Shown here in pieces: positions 11,769 through 21,500 of a stretch of DNA of 64,000 nt. Position 1 is the first letter of the stretch, and each line of letters starts with the position of its first letter. The notes beneath the pieces are model-generated. The model searched no databases and was not told the origin of the DNA. It worked only from the letters and a program-made list of their open reading frames with translations. Both the position numbers and the translations under genes were made by a program. Origin of the DNA: Deuterostichococcus epilithicus (lineage: Eukaryota > Chlorophyta > Trebouxiophyceae > Prasiolales > Stichococcaceae); the NCBI GenBank assembly GCA_033439295.1, contig JAVTLE010000017.1, positions 1,426,001 to 1,490,000 on the forward strand, read 5' to 3'.

Positions 11769-14700
11769 TCAGGACGGGCCGGCGGCCAGCAGCTGGTGCA
11801 GGGCCGGCAGGGTCTCCTTGAAGGAGAGGTTCTGGAGCTGGTAGAACGCGTCCAGCTGCGCACGCGCAGAAAGCATCCGTTACCATTGGCTGCAGGGTGT
11901 CGGCAACAGGGTGATGCAGAGGCGTCGAGCTGCGCTTCAGGGCGCACAAAACCCTAAATCACCAGGTCCGACATTTGTGCTGGTTATGCCAGCTGAAGGT
12001 GGCGGGGAACGGACGGCTGGGTGCACCAGGTGCGCAGCCCGGCCAGCAGCGGCAGGGTCTCCAAGGACGCCCTGTATGCTTCGGCATTCGCTCTCTCAGG
12101 CGTCAGGCAGGCTGGCGTGTAGCCGCCGCGTCAGCGCTGCGCCACGTGCGCCGCAAGCCCGGCCGATAGTCAGAGCGCGGTCGCCTGCGGCTGGGCGTGT
12201 GGCCCGAACTGGCGGAACCCACACCTTTTTCTGGGCGGCCCCCGCGCCCGCTGCAGCTTCCTCCAGCCGCCGCTGCAGGGCCTCTACTTCCGCCGCCGCC
12301 GCCGCCGCCGCGCCGCGGGCCTCTGCCGCCTCGCGGCCCGCGTCCCCGGCCGCCGCATCGGCCGCAGCCACCCGCTGCCCCAGCCGCTCGACGGTCTCGC
12401 CGAGTTCGTTGTTGAGGCCCCGCACGCCGGCCAGCGTCGCCTCGACAGCGGCCAGCCGCTCGGTGGCGCCCGCGGCGGCGTCTGCGCGGGCCTCCGCGTC
12501 GGCGACCGCCTCGCCGGCGGCCGCCAGCCGGGTCGCCGCCTCGTCACGCTCCTGTGGTTTAGGATGCAAGGGTTTAGGGGTTATGCCAGCCAGGACGATG
12601 CCTCGGCACACTTCTGGAGGGGCAGCCGCAACGGAAGTTGGTGCCGACACCACCAGTGGAAGGATGGGACCCGGTGTGTGCCGGTGAGATGCCACAAGGC
12701 GACGGCGCAAGGCATTGCCACATAGGTTCAGTCGAGCCATAGCCAGGGGAAGTGGGGCCTGGCAGGATCAGCAGTCGGTGGCGGCAGGGCGGCCCTCGCT
12801 GCAGGGGTGCATGGCCAGCCAGGTGGTACAAAGCTAAAACCCCAACAAATCTCCCCGAGTGCATGATTTAACGGCAGGGCCCCGAAGTGGTGCCGAATTC
12901 GCAACCTGTTTTGCCGCCTGCAGCTGAAGGAATGCCTCGTCCCGCTCGCGAGCGGCAAAATCGGCTTTCTTGACTGCCACCTGCCGCTCAGCCAGCGCCG
13001 CCTGCCGTGCTGCCTCAGCTTCCTGCGTCCGCGACTCCGCCGCCTCCTGCGCCGATTTCGCGGCCGCCTCCGCGGCAGCCTTTGCAGCCGCCGCCACCGC
13101 TTCCTGCATCCTCACGACACTCTGCTCATCCACACATTGGACTCGCGATCAGATTAAATCTTTGCAGGTGCCATCGGTGCCTTTCCTTCCTACATCTTTG
13201 GTCTTGCGACCCTGATTTTCATGAAGCCCGCACCTGTTGGCTGCGCAGCGCAGCGTCTCGGGCAGCCTCTGCTTCCTGCTTTTGTGCCTCTGCCGCCTGC
13301 CGCGCAGACTCGGCTTCGCGCTGTCCTGCCTCCGCCTGCTGCCGCGCCGCGTCCGCTTCCCGCTTCCGCACTTCCGCCGCCTTCCTCGCGGCCTCCGCCT
13401 GCTGCCACGCCGCCTCAACTTCCCGCTTCCGCGTTTCCGCCGCCTGCCTTGCGGCTTCCGCCTGCTGCCGCGCCGCGTCGGCTTCCTGCTTCCCAGTCTC
13501 CGCCGCCTGCCTGGCCACCTGTGCCGCGGCCTGCGCCGCCTGCAGCCAAAAGACAAGGTCACATTGGGCTACGTGTTGAACAAGGAGCTGCTGTCGACAT
13601 GTGCCACATGGAGGCAATTGCACACTGCCCACAATGAAGATTCTGGCGGATGCCAGCAGTGAGCGGCATCCACCAGAACCTGAGGGGCCGGTAGTTGGAA
13701 AGCCAGGTTTCCGTTCATTTCCGCACCCGTGAGGAGGCCAGGTCCGCCGCCGTCGCCGCGGCAAACTGCTGCTCCTGCTCCAGCTCCTTCTGTTTGTCGG
13801 CCTGCAGGGTTTGGGTCGAAGGAGTTCAGCACGTTCAGAGCTCGGAGCAGCGCACACGCTGTGCAGCACACCGTGCATGGCCAGAGTTCCCGGTCTGCAT
13901 GCGATCTGACGAGGGCCACATCATCTGGAGAGAAGCTGTGCGGTCAATTTGTATCATTGGAGCAGCATGGGGAGCAAGCTGTCAAGCAGTGGCTTTGAGA
14001 GGGTAGCATGTCAGGTGGGACGGCTCGGAGCACCAAGGTTGCTCTCAGTAGGCACGGGTATGCAAGCCCAGCTTGTGTCTAGATGTTGATCAAGCTGTGG
14101 CGGCCCCTCAGCAGCCTGCTGCGAATCAGGATGCTGGCAGCCCACGCCAGGGGCACAGCTCAAAGTGTGGCAAGACATGTGCATGCGCCGCAGCCAGGGG
14201 CCACGTCATCACAGGTCAGGGCGTGGCCACGACACCACAGCTGCCACTTCCCAAGCCTGCATCGGTGACTGGCGGGAGAAGAAAAGCAGAAGCCAGTTGG
14301 AAAGTATAGATAAATAAGTCTTAAATAGGTCCACTGACCAGCGCCAGGTCCGCAACCGTGCGCGCCTCCCTGAGCCGCCGGCCCGCGGCATCGCGGTCCG
14401 TGACCGCCGCGTCGCGCGCCGCCGCCAGCGCCTCGCGCTCGCCGCCGCCCGCCTCCGCCGCCATTTTCAGTTTTTCCAGCACCTCATTGCGCTCGGCGAC
14501 TGCGACGGCGCGGCCCTCCTTGGCGGCGGCCGCCTCCTGCCGCAGCCCCGCCAGCTGGCGCCGCAGCGCCGCGGCGTCCGCTTCGGCGGCAGCGGCGGCG
14601 GCCTCGGCGGCGACCCGCTGCTGCGCCAGCTCGGCGGCGTGGCGCTGCTGCGCCGCCGCCAGCGCCGCTGCGATGTCCCGCTTCGCCTGGCATAGGGTGG

Positions 14701-17700
14701 GGACGCCACGAACGTCGGAAGTGCCGCGATGCGTGGTTCATGAGTTCTCCAGGGTGTGCAACCAGGGGAATCAGGCACGCCGGCTTGCAACCCTCCAGAG
14801 CAGCAGCCCGAGAGCGGCATGCTCATGCCCCATGAGCATGAGCATGCTCACGCGAGGCCGTGCTGTGAGCCAGCCCGACTTGGAAGGTCTCCAAGGCTGC
14901 CGCCTCCAGTGCTTCACCTGGACCTGACCTGGGGTCGCACCACACTCCCAGCGCACCTGCCTGAGGTAGCCGGTGCGCCCTCCGTGCACAGGATTTAGGC
15001 TTTAGTTGCCCCCGGGCCATCCGTTTGGCGACGACTTCAGCAGAGAGTCCTCGCAGTACTTACGCGGTACTTCAGCACCTGATCCCTTACGCATCCCGCA
15101 CAGTCCACCGTACAAGCGACACATCTTGTCCGCGGCCACGTCCAAGACTTCACAGAAGAGAGAAACCTTGGGCATCTGCAAGACCTGCACCTTCTTGGCG
15201 GCCGCCGCGGCGCCCTCAGCGCACACGATGTGGGGTTCAGGCAGCCCCTCCATATCCGGGTTTAAAACTCGGGTTGAGGCGCCAACCCCAAACCCTAGAA
15301 GCACCTTCTCTACGGCCGCCACGGCACCCTCGGGGCGCGCGCTCCTGCTGGGCCTCACTGATGTATGGGTTAAGCAATCCCCATACTCACTAAATGTAAG
15401 CGCAAGCGCACCTTCTCAGCGGCCGCCACGGCACCCTCGGCACGGGCGCGCTCGTCCCGGGCCTCCTCCCTCGCCTCCGCCACGCTGGCGGAGCGCAGCG
15501 CCAGCTCCGCGGAATGCTTGCGGGCGGCGTCCTCGGCGGCGGCCTCCGCCGCCGCCAGGCGCGCTGCCAGCGCGCCGCCGCCGCCACCGCCGCCCGCCAG
15601 CGACGGCTCAGCGGCCTCCTGGGCGAGGCGGGAGGGAACGGTGTGAGGCAAGCGCAGTGCAGCAAAATCGCGGTCGAGGGTGGGCGTCTGCGGCGACAGC
15701 AGCGGGAGACCCGGCGGGTGTGTCTTGCAGACATCGCATCCTCCCTTTTGGCTGCGATCACAACACAGGCGTGTCGGCAGCCGCAACTGCCACATGAACA
15801 CATTCGCATGGATGCAGGTCCAAAGAGCACAACCAACAGATATCAAGCGCTTCTGCAGGCTCCACCTGCAGCACGGCAATCTCCTCGAGCGCCGCGTCGA
15901 GCTGCTGCCGCAGGCCAGCCGCCGCTGCCGCCTCCCGCTGCAGGGCCTCCAGCTGCGACTGCATGGACAGGTGCGCCGCGGCCGCCGCCGCCGCCTGCGC
16001 CTCCAGGTCTGCCAGCGCCGCCTCCGCACCGCGCCGCGCCGCCTGGCAATGACAAGCAGACAGCAGTGAGCACCGGGCAACGGACTCGTTGTTGGAAAGC
16101 CCGGTGGCTGCGCGCCGCCGGCCCCCGCCTGCGCACCCCGGCCTTGGCCGCCCTGCGCCGCACCCTGGTCTCTGCCCCCTGGTCAAGACGACAGAAAGGC
16201 TGCTGTAAATGGAGCAACCGAGCAACAAATCCGTCCAGCCTTGCAAGACTGATGGGCACGGTGACGTCATGCCTGTGCCTCCCAGTCTGCCAGTGCGGCC
16301 TGTGCATTGTGTCCAACCGCCCCAGGGAACATGCGGAGGCCACGAAACTGGGTGCATCGAGCAGCACATGCATCTGATGTCGGCAGAGCCTGCTGGAGCT
16401 CACACAGCGAACGCACGCATGGTTGCGGGCACTTGCCTGGCTCAGGTCGGGCGCTTCGAGGCAGGAGCACCTTCCGGAGGTTACCGGCCCCTGGTGCAGA
16501 GCTGCTGGCCCGAAACCCTAGATACTGCTGCTGCGGGCTCAGGCCTCCCCTCTCGGCTCCCGAGCCCCACCCTGGGAGGACGATGTCCCACGACAGGGCG
16601 CTGCAAGCCCCCAGGGTTAGGCTTTGAAATTTGACCGACGCAAGGCTCGGAACACGAAGGGCACCTGCGCCGCAGCGGCATCGGCAAGCGCCGCGTCGCG
16701 CTCCGCCCGCGCGGATGCCGCCGCCGCCTCTGCGGTCGACGCCCGCCCGGCAGCCGCCTCCTGCGCCGCCGCCGCCGCTGGCCCCTGCCGCGCCGCCGCC
16801 TCCGGTCGGGCCGCCGCCGCCTGTGAGGCGCCGTCGCCGGCGGGGGCCGCGGCCGGCAGCGCCTCCGGGCGTGCCATGGCGGCGCGCAGCTCTGCCAGCT
16901 CCGCCTGCAGGGTGACCACCTGGAGCGGGAGAGACCCGGCGGCATGAAGGGTGCCCGCATGAAGAAAGGGAGTGGCCCCCTCGTCGTGCACCGAAGCCCA
17001 AGGTTCCCTGGTTCCTGCGTCGGGTTCCCCGAGCCCGGCCACGCCCGTCATGACTGACCAGGACCAGTTGTTGGCCACGGCGGCTGCCGACCGCTGGCCG
17101 CCAAGAGTCTTCTCACGGTCAGAAACCGCAGTGGCGCTCTGCGTCAGGCGGGCCATGCGCGGCGGAGGCGGGGGCAGGGGAGGCGTCGTCGGTGTGGCGC
17201 ACCTCGCGCTCGGCGTCGGCGGCGCGCTCCGCGGCCGCGACGGCCTCGGCGTCGGCGGCGTTGCACAGGTGCCGCGCTTCGTCGCGCTCGTCGCGCGCGT
17301 CGTTCCGCTGCCGGACCGCGGCCCGCTTCATCTCCACCAGCTTGGCGCCCTGCAGGGCACGCTTTCTGGGGTTTGCAGGGTTTGAACAGCACATGCGTGT
17401 GCCATCAGGTGAGAGCCGTCGGATGTCGGAGAGGTTGGTGAGTGCATCTAAACCAAGGTTGTGCCCTGTAGAGCACATGAGTGTCCCGTCAGGCAGGAAC
17501 CGTCAGATGTCGAAGCTGGCCGGCGCCGCCCTGTTCCGCTGCCGCGCCGCACTGGAGTTCGGGCCCGCCACCGCAGCGCCCCGAGCGTGGATATGAAGTG
17601 CCCAGTATTCGAACTGATGGAAGCTCCGCATTATGCTACGGTGACATTCCGGGCACGCATCGGAGGCTTGGTTCTGCAATGTCAGCAAAGGGGAGTGGGA

Positions 17701-18310
17701 CAAGGCGGGTAAGGGAGTTTATGTCTCCTGTTTCTCTCTCAAACACACACCTTTTCCGCCTTGCGGTCCAGCGCGCGAACGAGGGACATCTCCCGCCCCT
17801 TGGCCTGCGCCAGCGCACGCTCGTAGTGCTCCTGCAGCGCGATGATGCGGCGGCCGAGGTCCTCGTGGCAGGCGGCGGCGCCCGCGAGCATCTCGTCCGG
17901 GTGGTGCGCCTGCGGCAGGATGTACAGACAGGGTTTACTTTGGTTGGATGGTTCAAGTGCTTCGCGGTGGCAGCGGCCCAGCTCCCGCCGGCATGTCCGC
18001 CGGGTGGTGCGCCTGCGGGGCAGGTCGTGCAGTCAGGTTTCAGTCTGATTGAGCGGTTGGAAAGCTTAATGATTCATGATCGAAAGGGCTGAATGATTGA
18101 CTGCTTCATCACTGTGCAGGGTCGGCGGCCCAGGCCCGCCTGGCACGCTGCCGCGCCCGTCGGCGTCGCGCCCGGGCGGCAAGCCTGCAGCGGTGCCGTT
18201 TGAGACACGTCAGCCTCCAGTACTGCAGCGCACGAGCGGTGTCCTCGCGGTTTACCGCCGCTGCACCCGCCGGCGTCTCCCGGGGCGCCAGCAGTCCGTC
18301 TGCCGGCACC
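11769..18310 (-). CDS. Long Ala/Glu/Arg-rich coiled-coil protein, unrecognised
   Basis: Many short exons encode uninterrupted heptad-like sequence rich in A, E, R, Q and D: for example near 17900-17760 (EHYERALAQAKGREMSLVRA), 17350-17190, 16920-16665, 16045-15870, 15618-15410, 14690-14340, 13541-13235, 13115-12897 and 12553-12230. The terminal exon 11855-11769 encodes LDAFYQLQNLSFKETLPALH, then a short tail and stop. The segment 13541-13235 carries a roughly 13-residue repeat of the type AAETRKREVEAAWQQAE. Such proteins are typically cytoskeletal, centrosomal, flagellar or Golgi scaffolds, but nothing here identifies which. The 5' end is uncertain: an Arg-rich exon at about 18310-18115 (ALQYWRLTCLKRHRCR) may be its start, or the gene may continue into the next entry. 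Confidence 0.6.
12028..12095 (-). repeat. Exon echo upstream of the terminal coiled-coil exon
   Basis: Minus strand reads LETLPLLAG, matching KETLPALHQLLAAG of the terminal exon (11855-11769), about 240 bp downstream. The GACCCTGCCG core is preserved. Confidence 0.65.
15187..15470 (-). repeat. Three tandem copies of a coiled-coil exon end
   Basis: Minus strand: EGAVAAAEKVRLRL (true exon, 15410-15470), EGAVAAVEKVLLGF (about 15299-15352) and EGAAAAAKKVQVLQ (about 15187-15225). All share the pattern CTTCT..GCGGCCGCC.CGGC(A/G)CCCTC on the plus strand, spaced about 112 bp. Here the copied edge is the exon's 3' end, so the decoys follow the true donor. Confidence 0.75.
17392..17530 (-). repeat. 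Tandem intronic duplication
   Basis: CACATG.GTGT..C.TCAGG followed by CCGTC.GATGTCG.AG occurs at 17392-17445 and again at 17476-17530 with about 80% identity by eye. Same style as the exon echoes elsewhere. Confidence 0.6.
17880..18060 (-). repeat. Tandem duplication at a coiled-coil exon edge
   Basis: TCGTCCGGGTGGTGCGCCTG (17893 on) recurs as TGTCCGCCGGGTGGTGCGCC (17994 on). In both, a GGTTT(A/C) stretch follows. The first copy is coding (minus strand: AHHPDE); the second is intronic. Confidence 0.65.
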
Positions 18311-18549
18311 CGTGAATGGCTGGGTTTGGGGTCTAGGGCTAGCCAGCGTGGCCTGGGGCGGGGCGGCCTGTCGCTCATGTTTGAGACAGGGTGCGCATCA
18401 AGTGGCACGCACAGAGGCTCCAGAATCTGAGGGGCATTGAAGCCGCGGCGAAAGTAGAAGAGGGGAGATAGAACAGGCGGAAGTGGGGTCAGGTTGAGGA
18501 GAATGAGAGGGAACTGGCGGAGAGAAGGGCAAAGGGAACGGGACGGACC

Positions 18550-21500
18550 AGCTCCTCCGAGGACTGGGGCTCCTCCTCGTCATCCCCGGCAGCCGCAACG
18601 GCAGCAGCGCCATCGTGGTTGGCCAGAACGATGGCCAGGCGGTTGTCGCCGAGCGTCGCCGCCGCCCGCAACGGCCGCCTGTTTCCCGGTGGCTGAGCCG
18701 GCGGCGACGGCCAGCGGAGTCCATGCTGCAGCCCGTTGTGCAGCCCGTTCGGCAGCCTGTCCTGCCGTGCCGGCGGCGGCGGGTCGCCGTCGCCGGCGTC
18801 GAGCGGCTGCAGCTGCTGCTGCACTGCCGGCTGCGGGGGCGGTTGCGCCGCCGGCTGCTGCGGCCCCTCACCGGGCGCCGGCGTCACACTCTCAATCACA
18901 CCGACAACCACTGATGTAGGGGTGCCGCATCCGCCGGCGGCATCCCCGGCCGGCGCCGGCCCAGGGCTCCCAGCCCCGGCGCTGCCACGGGCGTCGCCGT
19001 CACGCAATGTGGCGCCTCCGCTGGCGACGGCGCTGCGCAACCCGCTAGGCCACCTGCCACTTGTCGCGCTACGGAAGCCGCTGTCGCCGCTGCCGCCGTC
19101 GTCGCTGCTGGACTGCCGCGAGCGGGGCTCAGGGCTGCGGCCTCCGCTGCCGGCGGCGCCGGGCGCCGCCGCCTGACGGCGCTGCAACCTGCGGGTCAGC
19201 TGCGACCGCCGGCTGGGCGTCTGCCTCCGGGGAAGCCGCCATGGGCTGCCTTGCAGCGGGGGCTGCAGGCGGCTCCAGGTCTGCAGCCGTGCCGCTGGCA
19301 ATTGCCACGCCTGTGGGTGCAGCTGCGGCCTCGTCTAAGGAGGGGCCGTTGTTCTGGGCGGCTGCCGCGCCGGCGGCAGCGCCGGCTGCGGTGCGGGGCC
19401 GCTGCCCCGAGCCCAGAGCCTGTGCTTTGTGGCGCTTGCCCTGCATTTGGAATGCACGACTTTCAAGACCATGTGCCTTGAAGCGGCAAGCAGCCGGAGC
19501 CGATCCATACAACCTGCAGATGTTGCTTCAATGCCCCGCCCTGCTTGACGACTTGCTCCTATCCGTGACACATTCCAGGGCTCTCGTGTGTCACGGCTTC
19601 GTATGTCAGTCCCTGCCCGAATGCACAGCCTGGACAATTCCCTTTCCATTGGGGATGCGAGGGTCGCGGCACAGCGACAACGCTTCGTGAGAGCTGCTCC
19701 TGGCACAGGACCCGACAGCTTCAGACTAGCAGTGGCATGCGCTCACCGCGGCGGCGGGTCCTGCAGCCTTGCGCTTCCTGCTGCCGGCAGCGGTTGCTGC
19801 CCGACCGCGGCCGCGCCCGCTGCCCGGCGGCCGTCCAGGTCTGCGGCCGCGGCCACGGCCGCGGGCCGTTGGCGCGCTTGGTGCCTTACCGCCCGCCGCT
19901 TGGGAGCTGCTCTCGGAGCTGCTTTCGGCCGCGCCGCTGGCAGCCGGCGCCTCCGCCGGCGCCGCCGCCGCAGCGCCAGCGGCCCGGCCATCGGGCATAA
20001 AGTCTCCATCCTCCCAAGACTCCTCCTCCGCTGACAGCGGGCCGCTGCGCTCAGCGTCTGCGTCCGAGCCCGAGGCCGCTGCAGCAGCTATAGCTGCTGC
20101 GGCGTCAGAGGCTGCGGCCCGGCGAACCGAGGCTGGCGCCCGTGGCGGCGGCTGCTGCTGCTGCCGCTGCGGCGGCAGTGCGGCGCCCGGCGACAGACTG
20201 TCGGGCCAGGCGCCATGCGACGGCGCCGAGTCGGCCGGCAGGCTCCCCGAGCGGCGCTGCCGCGCCTCTACCTGCTGCTGCAGCGCCCTGGCAAACAGAC
20301 TCGTCTTGGGCGCCCGCTCCCGCAGCGCAGCCGCCTCCACTGCGCTAAGCGCAGACACTGGACGACCATCTGAGGTGAAGTTCACTGAGGGGTGGTCCAG
20401 GGGTCCCCCGTTGGCGGCGCGGACCCGTGCCGCATGCAGCCATTTTGGACTGGCGCCGACCGGCTGCCGCGCCTCCGCCGCCAGGAGGGCCGCCGCCTCC
20501 GCCGGGGCCAGCTGCGACAGGCCGGTCGTTCCCTGGCGCCGCTCGTCTAGTGCCTGCGACAGTCGTCGCCGCCGCGGGCTGATGCCGGCATCGTCCGGCC
20601 CGGCGGCCGTCGCAAGGTGCTCGGCAGAGGCGCCGGCCGCCGAGCGGCCTGCGGCTGGACTCGACTGCCCCGCCTGCAGCCGCAGGGCCCTCAGCCAGGG
20701 ACCCGGCCGCCCACCCTTCTTGGGCTGCGCCGCGAGCAGCAACGCTGCCTCTGCCTTGGTGAGCTCAGACAGCGGGCGACCGTCTGCAGTCTCGTGGAGC
20801 GAGGGATGGTCCGGTGGCAGCCGTTCGGCCGGCAGCGGCTTCCGCTCCCGCTGCTGCTGCTGCTGCTCCGACTTTGTATCGCCGTCCATGTCGCCGCCAG
20901 GCTCGCCTGGCTCCTCCGCCGCCGCCGCGCTGCTGTGTGCTTCGCCGCCTGCTGCCTCGAGCGGCTGCTGAGCAGCCGCCTGGCCAGCAGCCTGCTGCTG
21001 CTGGTGAGCTGGCGGCGGCGTCGCTGCCGACACGGCTGCCCCGTCGGCCTCGTCCCCCGCATCCTGCTGCGGCGCCGGCGCCGCTGCCGCCGCCTGTCGC
21101 CGCAGCGCCTTGAGCCACGGCGTCGAGCGGCCCGGCGTCTTCGGCTGCGCCGCCAGCAGCGTGGCCGCTTCTGCCGAGCTGAGGCTCGACAGCAGGCGGC
21201 CGTCGGGCGCCGTGTGCCGCCCTGGGTGAGCTGCTGACCGGCAGTCCCGGTACACCTCGGCTCCCACTACCTGCCTGAGTGCCCGCTGCCACAGCGTCAG
21301 CCCAGGCTTGTTGGGCTGCACCAACACCAGTGCCACCGCCTCGGCATGGCTCAGCCGCGCGAGCGCGCGGCCGTCTGGGGCGTGGTGGCGGGATGGGTCG
21401 TTCGTGCCGCCGACCAGCGGCGGGTTGTTGGCCGCCGGGTCTGCACACTGCTGCGTCGCTGCTGCCGCCGCTGCCGCCGCAGCCGGCGCCGCAGCTGCCG

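Noticed and set aside
19769-20971. Plus-strand open frame of 400 codons (also others at 11911-12687, 13219-13662, 14358-14927)
   Set aside because: Antisense shadows of Ala/Gly/Pro-rich minus-strand coding sequence in GC-rich DNA. The minus strand carries the repeats and coiled-coil pattern; the plus frames show only Ser/Arg/Ala runs.
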